This document shows positions 43,649-53,062 of a stretch of DNA of 64,000 bases, piece after piece. Below the pieces are notes generated by a model, which did not search any database, was not told where the DNA came from, and saw nothing but the letters and a program-made list of their open reading frames with translations. Each line of letters starts with the position of its first letter. Position 1 is the first letter of the stretch. A program made the position numbers and the translations under genes. The stretch comes from Mesorhizobium sp. PAMC28654 (GTDB taxonomy: Bacteria; Pseudomonadota; Alphaproteobacteria; Rhizobiales; Rhizobiaceae): contig NZ_CP085135.1 of the NCBI RefSeq assembly GCF_020616515.1, positions 2,294,001-2,358,000 of the forward strand, written 5' to 3'.

Positions 43649-45211
43649 TCATGCCTTCTTCTTGAACAGCACCGGGTTGGGGTGGCCGTCGGGATAGATG
43701 ACCGACTCGAAATCCGTCTTGTGGATGACGACCAGCGGCTGGTGGCAGATGAAGACGAAGCCACCGGATTGCTCCATCAGGTCTTCCATGCGGTTGGATA
43801 GCGTGATGCGCTTGGCTTCGTCGCTTTCCGCTACCAGCTGCTGGTAGCTCGTCTCGAACTCGGAACTGTCGAAGCCGGACCAGTTGTAGGCGCCGATCTG
43901 ATCGGGGCGGAACCAGACCAGATTTTCGGACGGGTCGACGCCGCCGGCGAAATCCATCAACGCGAGATCGATGTTCTTGTAGCCGTCGCCCTGCGTCTTG
44001 TCGCCGACGCCCCAGAACGCCGCCTCGTCGTAGGGCTGGATATCGACTTTGATGCCGGCCTGCTCAAGGCTGGCCTGGATGATCTGGGCGGTCGCGGTGC
44101 GAATGGAATCGTTCATCACGGTCAAGGTCAGCGATAGGCCGCTGGCGCCGGCCTCGGCCAGCAGCGCGGCTGATTTCTCGTAATCCGGCGCCGCGATCAG
44201 ATTGCTGGCGCGCGCAAATTTGGTGCCGGGCTGGACGACACCGGTCGAGCGCTTGGTGAGATCGTCATAGACGCCCGTGAGGATCTGCCCGACATCGACG
44301 CCGTACTGCACGGCCTGGCGGACTTTTGGATCCTTGAGGCGCGGGCTCAGCATGTTGATGGTCAGCCAGACGTAGCGGGTCGACTGGGCCTCGATCAGGG
44401 TGGTGTCGGCGGGCGGGCTGGCCTTGACCGCCTTGGTCGCCGAAATGGCGATCTTGGTGTAGTCGAAGGCCTCGGCCTCATAGGCCAGTTGCGCGGCCTG
44501 GTCGTCGGCAACCACATAGATCTCGACCTTGCCGAAATCCGGCTTCGGGCCCGGCCAGTCCGGGTTGGCGGTCAGCGTCACCTTCTGCTTCTGCTGCCAG
44601 TCGCTGAAGATATAGGGACCGCAGCTGGCAGGCGGCTGGGTGGTGAATTTGCCGCCGGCCTTCTCCGTGCCGGCGCGGCTGATGATGTGCCCGCCATAGT
44701 AAGGCAGGCTGGTCACGAAGATCGGCTGGTATGGCTCCTTCAGGTGGATGATGCCCGATCTGGCGTCGACGACCTCGACGCGGTCGAGCTTTTCGAACTG
44801 GTAGGCCCAGGGCGATGACAGTGTCTTGTCGGCGATACGCTCGAACGAGAATTTCACGTCATCAGCCGTGACCGCGCCAAAGCCGTTCGACCATTTCAGC
44901 CCGTCGATCAAGGTGAAGGCGATGGTCTTCGGATCTTTCTGCTCGAGCTTTTCAGCTCCCCAGGGCGCCCAGGGCGAACCTTTCTGGATATCGCCGAAAT
45001 GGTTGAGGGTGACATAGATGCCGCGCATGATGACATCCTCGATGGCGCCGTTCATGAAGGCCGGATCGAGCGTCTGCAGATCGCCTTCCATGCGGATGCG
45101 CAGCGTATCGCCGACCGCCGACCAGGCGAAGCCGGGCTTCATCGCCAGGCCGGCGCCGAGCGCGCCGGCCGCCTTCAGAAAGGCACGTCTGTCCATGTTC
45201 CATCGTGTCAT
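43649..45211 (-). CDS. Dipeptide-type ABC transporter substrate-binding protein (SBP family 5), Tat-exported
   Basis: 520 residues. The twin-arginine signal is right at the N-terminus (MTRWNMDRRAFLKAAGALGA). The mature protein is a DppA-like clamshell: LDPAFMNGAIEDVIMRGIY, LIDGLKWSNGFGAVTADDV and SCGPYIFSDWQQ. The open frame extends upstream into the ATPase gene, but the ATG at 45211 with the RR signal is clearly the start. It is the last gene of the - strand operon that begins with the CocE-type hydrolase. The ligand is unknown; a peptide or amine conjugate would fit the hydrolases in the regulon. Confidence 0.9.
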   Translation of the reverse strand: MTRWNMDRRAFLKAAGALGAGLAMKPGFAWSAVGDTLRIRMEGDLQTLDPAFMNGAIEDVIMRGIYVTLNHFGDIQKGSPWAPWGAEKLEQKDPKTIAFTLIDGLKWSNGFGAVTADDVKFSFERIADKTLSSPWAYQFEKLDRVEVVDARSGIIHLKEPYQPIFVTSLPYYGGHIISRAGTEKAGGKFTTQPPASCGPYIFSDWQQKQKVTLTANPDWPGPKPDFGKVEIYVVADDQAAQLAYEAEAFDYTKIAISATKAVKASPPADTTLIEAQSTRYVWLTINMLSPRLKDPKVRQAVQYGVDVGQILTGVYDDLTKRSTGVVQPGTKFARASNLIAAPDYEKSAALLAEAGASGLSLTLTVMNDSIRTATAQIIQASLEQAGIKVDIQPYDEAAFWGVGDKTQGDGYKNIDLALMDFAGGVDPSENLVWFRPDQIGAYNWSGFDSSEFETSYQQLVAESDEAKRITLSNRMEDLMEQSGGFVFICHQPLVVIHKTDFESVIYPDGHPNPVLFKKKA

Positions 45212-45212
45212 G

Positions 45213-46241
45213 TCAGTTTCCCCTTTGGTTTGCGGAAGCGCGTGAGAAGGCTTCCCGTTGTTGCCCGCCGGTCTCCAGCGGGAAATGGCAGCGCACCATG
45301 CGGCCGGCGCCAAGCTCTCGATAGGCTGGCGCCTCGACCTTGCAGCGGTCCCGCGCGATCGGGCAGCGTGTGTGGAACTCGCAGCCCGAGGGCCGCCGGA
45401 ACACGCTGGGGATCTCGCCACTGACGGGAGGATTTTGACTGCGCCGGCGCGGATCGGGTACCGGTTCGGACCGGATCAGAGTCGCCGTGTAGGGATGCAT
45501 GGGAGCGGAGAACACGTCCTGCGTCGGTCCCGTCTCGACCAGCCGACCGAGATACATGATGGCGAGCCGATCGCTGACATGGCGGATCATCGCCAGATTG
45601 TGGGTGACGATCATGGCGGCGAAGCCGAGCTCGCGCTTCAGCTCGCCGATGAGATTGAGCACATCGCCCTGCACGGACACATCGAGGCCGGCGGTCGGCT
45701 CGTCGGCAAGCAGCAGATGCGGTTTCATCGCCAGCGCCCGGGCGACGCCGACACGGCGTGCCTGCCCGCCGGAGAGCTCGTGCGGAAAGCGGTCGACAAA
45801 AGATGCCGGCAGGCCGACCAGCGCCAGCAGCGCCTTGGCCGCGGCGCGGCGATCCGGCATTGGCACGCCCTGGATGATCTGCGGCTCTGTCAGCAGCGTG
45901 CCGATGCGCAGCCGGGGGCTGAGCGAAGCCACCGGATCCTGGAACATCATCGCCGAGTGCCGGCGCATGGCGCGGAAATCGGCCGGCGTCGCAACGCCCC
46001 TGCCCTCGAAAGTGATCCGCCCAGCCGCCGCGCGCACGAGGCCAAGGATGGTGCGCGCAAGCGTGGTCTTGCCGGAGCCGGATTCGCCGACCAGGCCCAG
46101 TGTCTCGCCCGGCATCAGCGACAGCGTCACGCCATCGATGACGTTGAAGCTCGGCAGCGGGAATGGGTTGATCACCCGGTTCAGCAAACCCCTTCGGGCA
46201 AAGGTCACCGACAGGTCTTCAACAGTGAGCAGCGGGTTCAT
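45213..46241 (-). CDS. Dipeptide-type ABC transporter ATP-binding protein (OppF/DppF-like)
   Basis: 342 residues. ATG 46241 overlaps the stop of the upstream ATPase gene (ATGA). Walker A GESGSGKTT, signature LSGGQARRVG, Walker B LLADEPTAGLD, and the C-terminal oligopeptide motif with CEFHTRCPIARDRC. It forms the ATPase heterodimer with the following entry. The gene is intact although the operon's second permease upstream is split by an IS. Confidence 0.92.
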   Translation of the reverse strand: MNPLLTVEDLSVTFARRGLLNRVINPFPLPSFNVIDGVTLSLMPGETLGLVGESGSGKTTLARTILGLVRAAAGRITFEGRGVATPADFRAMRRHSAMMFQDPVASLSPRLRIGTLLTEPQIIQGVPMPDRRAAAKALLALVGLPASFVDRFPHELSGGQARRVGVARALAMKPHLLLADEPTAGLDVSVQGDVLNLIGELKRELGFAAMIVTHNLAMIRHVSDRLAIMYLGRLVETGPTQDVFSAPMHPYTATLIRSEPVPDPRRRSQNPPVSGEIPSVFRRPSGCEFHTRCPIARDRCKVEAPAYRELGAGRMVRCHFPLETGGQQREAFSRASANQRGN

Positions 46242-47203
46242 GGCGCCACCGCATGGCAGCGCGCGACATGCGTGTGGGAAAGCTTCGCCAGCGGCGGTGC
46301 GACAGAGCCGCATGGCGAAAAGACACGGTCGCAGCGCGGTGCATAAACACATCCGGACGGTGGATGGGTCAGGCTGGGCAGCGTGCCGGGGATGGTCGGC
46401 AGTCTGTCCAGCCTTTCGTGGAAGCGGGCCGGATCGCAGGCGAGCAAGGCTTGCGTGTAGGGATGCCTCGCATCGTGGAAGATCGCGTCGACCTCGCCGC
46501 CCTCGACCACCTCGCCGGCATACATGACATAAACCCTGTCGCAGAGTTCGGCGATGACGCCGAGATGGTGCGAAACGACGATGATGATGCCGTTGTATTC
46601 GCGCCTTAGTTCGCGCAGCAAATGGATGATCTGCGCTTCCATGGTGACATCGAGCGCCGTTGTCGGCTCGTCGGCGATCAGCAGCCCGGGATCGGTCAGC
46701 AAGGCAGCGGCGATGGCGACGCGCTGGCGCATGCCGCCGGACAGTTCGTGCGGATAGCAATTCATCCGCCGTTCGGCGTCCGCGATACCGACGCGGCCGA
46801 GCATCACGGCAATCCGCGCGCGCTTCTGCGCTCGACCAAGATCCTTGCGGTGGTGCTGGAAGTCGACGAGCTGGTCGCCGATGGTCAGCACCGGATTGAA
46901 GGCTGTCATCGGATCCTGGCCGACCAGGGCGATCTCGTCGCCGCGCAACAGGCGCTGGCGGTGGGCGTCGAGCTTTGCCAGATCGACGCCATTATAGGAA
47001 ATGGAGCCCTCGACACGGGCGTTGCCCGGCAACAGGTTTGCCAGGGCGGTGACCAGCGTGGACTTGCCACAGCCGCTCTCGCCGACGATGCCGATCACTT
47101 CGCCGGGATGCGCTTCGATGTCGACATGGCGCAGTGCGTGCACACTGCCATGCGGCGTCTCGTAGCGGACGCTGAGATCGCGGGCCGTGAGCGAGCCGGT
47201 CAT
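46238..47203 (-). CDS. Dipeptide-type ABC transporter ATP-binding protein (OppD/DppD-like)
   Basis: 321 residues. Walker [10 protein letters not shown], signature LSGGMRQRV, Walker [12 protein letters not shown], and a C-terminal cysteine region [14 protein letters not shown]. Its ATG overlaps the stop of the dppC-like gene by 4 bases and its stop overlaps the next ATPase, so translation is coupled through the operon. Interruption of dppC by the IS probably lowers its expression by polarity. Confidence 0.92.
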   Translation of the reverse strand: MTGSLTARDLSVRYETPHGSVHALRHVDIEAHPGEVIGIVGESGCGKSTLVTALANLLPGNARVEGSISYNGVDLAKLDAHRQRLLRGDEIALVGQDPMTAFNPVLTIGDQLVDFQHHRKDLGRAQKRARIAVMLGRVGIADAERRMNCYPHELSGGMRQRVAIAAALLTDPGLLIADEPTTALDVTMEAQIIHLLRELRREYNGIIIVVSHHLGVIAELCDRVYVMYAGEVVEGGEVDAIFHDARHPYTQALLACDPARFHERLDRLPTIPGTLPSLTHPPSGCVYAPRCDRVFSPCGSVAPPLAKLSHTHVARCHAVAP

Positions 47204-47835
47204 GCCGGCCTCCGCACTTGCAGGCGCGGATCGAGATAATCGCGCAGCCCTTCGCCAAGGAATGTGAAGCCGAGCGTTGCCAACACCAGCGGCAACCCAC
47301 CGAAGATCACCATGAAGGGTGCCGAGCGGATGCTGGTATAGCCGTCATAGAGTATCGAGCCCCAGGATGGAGTCGGCGGGCGGACCCCAAGGCCAAGGAA
47401 GCTCAGCCCGGCCTCGACCATGATGACGACCGGAATGTCCATCGACAGCAGGATGATCAGCGGACCGACGACGTTGGGCAGAAGATGGATGAAGATGATG
47501 CGCGCGGCACTGGCGTCGAGAAGGCGCTCGGCGAGGATGTAGTCGCTGTTCTTCAAAGCCAGTGTCTGCGCTCGGATCAGCCGCGCATAGCTCGGGAACG
47601 AGGTCGCGGCGATGACGACGATCAGCGTTCCGGTTCCGGTGCCGAGCACGGTGATGATGGCGAGCGCGAACATGATCATCGGCAGCGAGTTCAGGCTGTC
47701 GAACATCAGCACCAGGATGGCGTCGAGCCAGCGCGGCCCGTAGCCGGCGATCAGCCCGAGCATCAGGCCAATCGCGCCGGCAATGGCCACTGACAGCATG
47801 GCGATCATCATCGCCGTGCGCGCGCCATAGATGAT
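47200..47835 (-). pseudogene. Dipeptide-type ABC permease (DppC-like), 3' part
   Basis: Residues 87-296 of a DppC-like permease: it resumes IIYGARTAMMIAMLS directly after the GAT target duplication and includes the EAA-type loop (LLDASAARIIFIHLLPNVVG) and GLSFLGLGVRPPTPSWG. Joining 49076 to 47832 on the - strand restores one 296-residue frame (SRI-IYGAR). Without its start, this half is not translated as a permease. Importer function is therefore likely lost unless the IS excises. Confidence 0.88.
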
Positions 47836-47869
47836 TGGACTTGCTTCGGTAAAGTGGAGAGCGGGTTGC

Positions 47870-48733
47870 TCATTCGGCGGCGTTTCGCTCGAACTGCATC
47901 GGGCTGATGTAGTCGAGCGCGGAATGCCGCCGGATGGGATTGTAGAAGCCGTCGATATATCGGGCAATGGCGGCTTGGGCATCGGCGCGGGTAAGGAAAG
48001 AGGTGCGCCAGATCAGTTCAGTTTTCAGCGTCTTGAAGAATGTTTCGACCATGGCGTTATCAAAGCAATTGCCCTTGCCTGACATTGAGATGATGACGCC
48101 GGCGGCACGCAATTCGGCTTGGTAGTCGATAGAACAATATTGGCTGCCGCGGTCGGAGTGGTGAATGAGGCCGGGTTCCGGCTGCCGCATGACGAACGCC
48201 TTGTTGAGCGCTGCCAGAGCCAGGCTGCGGTGTAGCCGGTTGCCAGCAGCCCAGCCAACGACCTTGCGGGCAAACAGATCGATGACGACAGCAAGGTACA
48301 ACCCAGCCCTCCCGCGTCCAGATGTAGGAGATGTCGGCACCCCATTTCTGGTTGGGACCAGTGGCGGCAAAATCCTGGTCGATGACATTGGGGGCAACCG
48401 GAAAGGCGTGTTCGCTGTCCGTCGTGCGCTTGAACCGCCGCTTCTGTCTTGCCTGGAGGCCATTCTCCCGCATCAGACGCGCCGTTCGTCGCCGGCCAAT
48501 GGCAAAGCCATTGTCTTGCAGTTCCCGCGTCATGCGCGGGCTACCATAGGTTCCGTTCGACAGCGCGAACGACGATCGCACATGCGCCAGCATTATCATG
48601 TCGTCGCGCTGCCGGCGGCACGCCGGCCGGCGCCCCCAGGCAAAGTAGCCGCTCGGGCTGACACCCAGCGTCGCGCACAAAAACGGTCCACAGGGAAATC
48701 CTTCTTCGCCTGGTCGATGAGCGCGAACCTCAC
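47870..48733 (-). pseudogene. IS3-family transposase OrfB, copy 3, frameshifted twice
   Basis: Relative to copies 1 and 2, a 2-base insertion near 48681 (after codon about 17) and a 1-base insertion near 48303 shift the frame. The total of +3 brings the C-terminal third back into frame. The integrase core between them is read in the wrong phase, so no active OrfB is made. Both changes are in short homopolymers, so sequencing error is an alternative to true decay. Confidence 0.88.
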
Positions 48734-49023
48734 CGACTTCCCTCCTTGACGAAAAAAGCCGTCGCCCGTTTCAAGATATCCCGCTCCTGCCGAAGGATTT
48801 CATTCTCCCGCCGCAGCCGTTTCAATTCAGCGGCGACATCAGCATCAGGCGGACGCCCAGGATCGCCCATCTCACGATCCAGCTGCCGACCCATCCATCG
48901 CGTCAGCGTCGAGAAACCAACACCAAGATCCTCCGCGATCTGCCGCTTCGTCCGACCGCTCGTTCGCACAAGGCCAACCGCCTCCGCCTTGAACGCATCC
49001 GTAAACTGTCTCTGTTTCGTCAT
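48730..49023 (-). CDS. IS3-family transposase OrfA, copy 3
   Basis: 97 residues, identical to OrfA of the other copies, with an intact helix-turn-helix and slippery heptamer. Alone it would make only the regulatory OrfA protein, because the orfB of this copy is frameshifted. Confidence 0.9.
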   Translation of the reverse strand: MTKQRQFTDAFKAEAVGLVRTSGRTKRQIAEDLGVGFSTLTRWMGRQLDREMGDPGRPPDADVAAELKRLRRENEILRQERDILKRATAFFVKEGSR

Positions 49024-49075
49024 CGAGGTCGCCTTTCATCAGAAGGAAACTCTCCACTTTTTCGGGGCAAGTCCA

Positions 49076-49330
49076 GATGCGGGACAGCAGGTCACGCCCG
49101 AGATGGTCGGTGCCGAACCAGTGCTCGGTGGATGGCGGCTGCAGCTTGTGCAGCACGTCTATCTTGACCGGCGAATAGGGGGCCAGCCACGGCGCGAAGA
49201 CGGCTGTCATGATGAAGCTGGTGACGAGGATCAGGGCCACGCAGGTGAACGGATCGGCGAGCAGCGCGCGCAGCAGCGGAAACCGTTGCCGGTGCAAAAC
49301 GGGGAGCGATACCTCAGCCACGGAAGACAT
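49076..49330 (-). pseudogene. Dipeptide-type ABC permease (DppC-like), 5' part
   Basis: ATG 49330 (a GTG one codon earlier is possible) begins MSSVAEVSLPVLHRQRFPLL, followed by the first helix and the family motif HWFGTDHLGRDLLSRI, ending where the IS is inserted. The start overlaps the dppB stop by 17 bases. The fragment encodes about 85 residues of a 296-residue permease. Translation runs into the IS and ends there, giving no functional channel subunit. Confidence 0.88.
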
Positions 49331-50264
49331 CACGAACCCTCGGATCGAGCCGCGCGATCAGGAGATCGGCGGTTATGGTGATGGAGACGTAGATGGCGGT
49401 CATGATGAGCACCGTGCCCATGACGACAGGATAGTTGCGGGTATTGACGGCGTCGGTGATCAGCTTGCCGATGCCGGGCCGGGCAAACACCGCCTCGACG
49501 AAGACGGCGCTGGAGAGGATGCTGCCGAGGCCCACGGCGACCAGCGAGATGGTCGGGATGATGGCGATGCGCAGTGCGTATTTGGAGACGATCTTCCACT
49601 CCGGCAGGCCGAAGGAGCGCGCGGTGCGGATGTGCGGCTCGCCCATCACCTCCATCATCGAGGCGCGCACCATGCGGGCGATGTAGCCGATCCAGCCAAG
49701 CGCGATGGCCGCCGCCGGCATCACCAGCGCCTTGGCCTGGCTGACAATGTCGCCGGCCTCGCCCGCGCCTATGGCCGGCAGCCAGCGCAGCGTCACCGCA
49801 AAGAGCAGCAGCGAATAGATGGCGACAACGAAGGAGGGCACGGCGATGACGCCGACGGAGAGCACGCCGATGACGGCATCGGCCAAGGTGCCACGCCGCA
49901 TGACCGAAAGGCAGCCGAGCGGAACGCCGATGAGAAGGGCAACAGTGAGCGCGGTCAGGCCGAGGACCAGCGTGTTCGGCAGCGCCTCCATGACCAGCGT
50001 TGAGACCGGCCGGTTCGACCAGACATCGTAGCCAAGATTGCCGGTCAGCGCATTGCGGAAGAATTCGACGATCTGCCACCAGACCGGCTGGTCGAGGCCC
50101 ATGCGCTCGATCAGCAGCCTCTTGAGTTCCGGCGTGGCACGCGGACCAAGCGCGACGCTTGCCGGGTCGCCCGGCACCAGAAAGACGGCCGCATACATGG
50201 CGACCATGACGAGCACGAGGATCAGGAGGCCGAGACCGATGCGCTTGATTGCGTAGGTGAGCAT
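49314..50264 (-). CDS. Dipeptide-type ABC transporter permease (DppB-like)
   Basis: 316 residues, six helices: an N-terminal MLTYAIKRIGLGLLILVLVM helix, a GLDQPVWWQIVEFF periplasmic stretch, and the coupling loop with RTARSFGLPEWKIVSKYALR. Intact. It follows the CocE-type hydrolase gene by 15 bases and precedes the IS-split dppC, so it is the second gene of the - strand operon under operator B. Confidence 0.93.
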   Translation of the reverse strand: MLTYAIKRIGLGLLILVLVMVAMYAAVFLVPGDPASVALGPRATPELKRLLIERMGLDQPVWWQIVEFFRNALTGNLGYDVWSNRPVSTLVMEALPNTLVLGLTALTVALLIGVPLGCLSVMRRGTLADAVIGVLSVGVIAVPSFVVAIYSLLLFAVTLRWLPAIGAGEAGDIVSQAKALVMPAAAIALGWIGYIARMVRASMMEVMGEPHIRTARSFGLPEWKIVSKYALRIAIIPTISLVAVGLGSILSSAVFVEAVFARPGIGKLITDAVNTRNYPVVMGTVLIMTAIYVSITITADLLIARLDPRVRDVFRG

Positions 50265-50279
50265 CGTTCTCAGGTCCTC

Positions 50280-52286
50280 TCAGGCGAAATCGCGCCTGAT
50301 GCGCCGGGTTGCCGAGGCGCTGTGGACAAGCTTGCCTCGTTCTCGGGCCTCGAGACGCCAACTCAGGTTGAAATGCGTTTCATCGGCCGTCAGCTCGGTG
50401 ACCGCCATCGCCTCGGTGTCGGCATCGCCGCTGGCAATGGCCCAGCGGTATTCGGTGACGAGCTTTGCCGACAGCGGATCGTCGGGCTGGATGCTCATCG
50501 TGTCGCTGTTGGCCGAGGACACGGTGATGGCGCGATCGTCGTAGCGCCTGCGTCCATGGTCGGAACTCAGCGCGATGGTCTGGATGCCGCTGCCGACGTC
50601 TTCCGTGACGATGCGGCGGTCAAAACCGTCGTCCAGCGTCGTTGTCGGCACCGGCGGCGCGGTTTCGGCCGGTTCGAAGCGCACATCACGGTCGCGCGGC
50701 GACGAGGGGCGAACTGGAAGCAGCACGGTGCTGTCGCCAGTCGCCACGGACAGCGTCGACAGTTTCGGCTGTGGCCACAGGATCGGCCAATGCTGGTTGG
50801 CCAGCGCCAGCCGGATGCGATGGCCCTTGGGCACGGTGCGGCCGAAATCGTTGAGTTTCAGCCTTGCCCGGAACGGCGTTCCGACAGGACAAGGTGTCGG
50901 ATGCTCGTGGCTGTCGCGGTGGCTGAGATTGAGCACGCCATACGTCATCAGCGCCGATGTGCCGTCGGGATAGACATCGCAGAGCCGGGCGGCAAGGTTG
51001 ACGTGCGGCTGGTCGACCGTAACGAGGAGATCGAGTTCCGGCGCGCCGAGCAAGGTCAGGTCGTCGTCCAGTGGCAAGGTGTCGAAGCACAGCGCCATGC
51101 CGTCCTCTCGGCGCTGGTCTATCGGCATATCCGGACAGGAGCCGCCATAGCCACCCCAGCGGCCGCAGTCGCGCCCGGCGGTGGCCGGCGACTGTACCGA
51201 AAGCGTGGCGCCCGGCACCGCCTCACCGCTCAGCCCGGCAGCATTCAGATGCAGCACGCGACGCTCGATGCGCGGCGATGGCCAAGCATCCTCGGCCCAG
51301 TAGCCGGCATGATCGGGGAGATAGAAAGGTTGCGGCCGCTCTTCGCCAGTGATCCAGACGCGGTAGAGCGGCTCGTCCATGATGCCGGTCTCTTCGCCAC
51401 CGAGCCAGTGACGCCACCAGCGCAGCGCTTCCTGCAGATAGCCGATCAGTGGTCCCGGCGCGCCACGGCAGGGATAGGCATGCGACCATGGACCGACAAT
51501 GCCGAGTTTTGGCCCCGGCAGATGTTCGAGCAGGCGCGGCACGAAATTCGAATAGCTGTCTTCCCAGCCGCAGACCGCCATGACCGCGCATTCGATCGCG
51601 GAGTGGTCTTCGCAGACCGAACCCTGGCGCCAGTAGTCGTCGCGGCGCTGATGCGCGAGCCACACTTGCGAAAGCGAACTCGTCGCCGCAAGGCGGCTCA
51701 TCCACATGTCGCGCCAAGCGTCGCCGACGATCAGCGGGTCAGGCGCCATCGCCTTCTTCACCAGCATGAAGTTGGACCACATCTCCTGCTCGGTCAGCAG
51801 CGCGCCGCCCATATAGTGGATGTCGTCGGCGTAGCGGTCGTCGGTCGCGCAGTTGGCGATGATGGCCTTCAAGGCCGGCGGCCGACGCGCGGCGACCTGC
51901 AGCGCGTTGAAACCGCCCCAGGAGATGCCGGTCATGCCGACATTGCCGTTGCACCAGGGAAGTGCCGCGAGATGGGCGATGATCTCGCAGGCGTCTTCTT
52001 GCTCTAGCGGCAAGTATTCATCGGCCAGGTCGCCGTCGGAATCGCCGCTGCCGCGAATGTCTATGCGGGCGCAGGCAATGCCATGCCCGGCGAGCCAGGG
52101 GTGGATATCGATGTCGCGCGCAACCGTGCCGTCACGGCGACGATAAGGCACCATCTCGACGACCACGGGCACCCTGCCCTCGGTTCGCGGACGCCACAGC
52201 GTGGCGGCGATGCGAGTGCCGTCGGCCAGCGTGATCCAGAGCGGATCGACGGTTTCCACGACAAAGGGAAATTCGGTTCGTACCAC
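50280..52286 (-). CDS. CocE/NonD-type alpha/beta hydrolase (X-Pro dipeptidyl-peptidase S15 fold)
   Basis: 668 residues from GTG 52286; TTG 52301 is in frame but lies in the palindrome. The catalytic Ser is in GMTGISWGGF (about residue 125), followed by the ALKAIIANCATDDRYADDIH region typical of S15/CocE. The His is in GPWSHAYP, and the C-terminal jelly-roll domain covers the last 250 residues. No signal peptide is present, so it acts in the cytosol on an imported ester or amide. As first gene of the transporter operon, it probably cleaves the imported ligand. The substrate is unknown; acylated amines, peptides and cocaine-like esters are known for the family. Confidence 0.87.
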   Translation of the reverse strand: MVRTEFPFVVETVDPLWITLADGTRIAATLWRPRTEGRVPVVVEMVPYRRRDGTVARDIDIHPWLAGHGIACARIDIRGSGDSDGDLADEYLPLEQEDACEIIAHLAALPWCNGNVGMTGISWGGFNALQVAARRPPALKAIIANCATDDRYADDIHYMGGALLTEQEMWSNFMLVKKAMAPDPLIVGDAWRDMWMSRLAATSSLSQVWLAHQRRDDYWRQGSVCEDHSAIECAVMAVCGWEDSYSNFVPRLLEHLPGPKLGIVGPWSHAYPCRGAPGPLIGYLQEALRWWRHWLGGEETGIMDEPLYRVWITGEERPQPFYLPDHAGYWAEDAWPSPRIERRVLHLNAAGLSGEAVPGATLSVQSPATAGRDCGRWGGYGGSCPDMPIDQRREDGMALCFDTLPLDDDLTLLGAPELDLLVTVDQPHVNLAARLCDVYPDGTSALMTYGVLNLSHRDSHEHPTPCPVGTPFRARLKLNDFGRTVPKGHRIRLALANQHWPILWPQPKLSTLSVATGDSTVLLPVRPSSPRDRDVRFEPAETAPPVPTTTLDDGFDRRIVTEDVGSGIQTIALSSDHGRRRYDDRAITVSSANSDTMSIQPDDPLSAKLVTEYRWAIASGDADTEAMAVTELTADETHFNLSWRLEARERGKLVHSASATRRIRRDFA

Positions 52287-52300
52287 GGCAGGTACCCGCA

Positions 52301-52338
52301 AAATGCTCTTGTTGAACGTTCGTATAACAAGAGCATTT
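52301..52338. promoter_or_regulatory. Palindrome with 13-bp arms, operator B of the convergent island
   Basis: AAATGCTCTTGTT and AACAAGAGCATTT are perfect inverted arms around a 12-base centre. The core reads TTGTT-GA-ACG-TT-CGT-AT-AACAA, with identical spacing to operator A at 35419-35462. It lies 14 bases upstream of the GTG of the CocE-type hydrolase. Inferred target: the BetI-like TetR at 42807-43487. Confidence 0.72.
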
Positions 52339-52460
52339 GCGACGCAATCCCGCTTCTCGCTTTTTGGCGGATAATACGAGCAGCGGCACCACGGGGCGCC
52401 TCCAGACCGGAGCCGCCGCAGTGCGGATATCAGCAGATATCAAAAGAGAGTGATCAGCTC

Positions 52461-53021
52461 CTATTCGGCGGCGACCCTGGCTCGCTGCCGGCCGAAAAGC
52501 GCCGAGCCGACATCGTCCACCGCAAGGCCGACGCGGCCCCGGATCGCCTCGGAGGCCAGCACACCATCGACGAAATCCTTGTCCGAAGCATAAACGGCCG
52601 TCGGCAGCGCGAAGGCTTCGAAGAAGCCGAACAGCGGCCGCAGCTGATGTTCGACGATCAGCGCATGGCGCTCGCCGCCACCGGTCGCGGCCAGCAGAAC
52701 CGGCTTGCCCCTAAGTGCCGCCGGATCGACGAGATCGAAGAAATGCTTGAACAGGCCGGTATAGCTGCCCTTGTAGGTCGGCGAACCTACCACCAGCACA
52801 TCGGCGGCGATGATCCGCTCGAGGATGCCGCGAGCCTGTCCGTCCAGATCGCCAGCCCATTTGGCGTTGCCAAGGCTGGGGCCGAGATCGACGACGTCGT
52901 GGGTACTGGCGGCGAGGCCGTAGCGTCCGGCGATCTCCGTCACGATATGGTCGACGAAACCACGGGTCTTGGACGGCCGGGTGAAATTGCCGGAGAAGCC
53001 GACGACGGCCGGATTGGTCAT
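52461..53021 (-). CDS. NADPH-dependent FMN reductase (MsuE/SsuE-like)
   Basis: 186 residues. Flavodoxin-like fold: VVGFSGNFTRPSKTRGFVDH binds the FMN phosphate, VVGSPTYKGSYTGLFKHFFD is the flavin loop, and LLAATGGGERHALIVEHQLRP is characteristic of NADPH:FMN reductases that supply reduced flavin to monooxygenases such as those for alkanesulfonates. No flavin-dependent monooxygenase is adjacent; the last residues fit none. A 25-bp palindrome lies 41 bases upstream. It starts after the CocE operator region and is transcribed on its own. Confidence 0.88.
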   Translation of the reverse strand: MTNPAVVGFSGNFTRPSKTRGFVDHIVTEIAGRYGLAASTHDVVDLGPSLGNAKWAGDLDGQARGILERIIAADVLVVGSPTYKGSYTGLFKHFFDLVDPAALRGKPVLLAATGGGERHALIVEHQLRPLFGFFEAFALPTAVYASDKDFVDGVLASEAIRGRVGLAVDDVGSALFGRQRARVAAE

Positions 53022-53062
53022 GATGAAAGCCTCGCGCTGTTTCAGGCCAACGGCCCGGTTCC

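Larger units (their letters stand above)
47836..49075 (-). mobile_element. IS3-family insertion sequence, copy 3 (in dppC-like gene)
   Basis: 1240 bp, same orientation as copy 1, with target duplication GAT at 47833-47835 and 49076-49078. It differs from copies 1 and 2 by one extra C in a run at 48302-48304 and two extra A in a run at 48679-48683. Both changes fall in orfB. The terminal repeats are intact. Confidence 0.95.
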
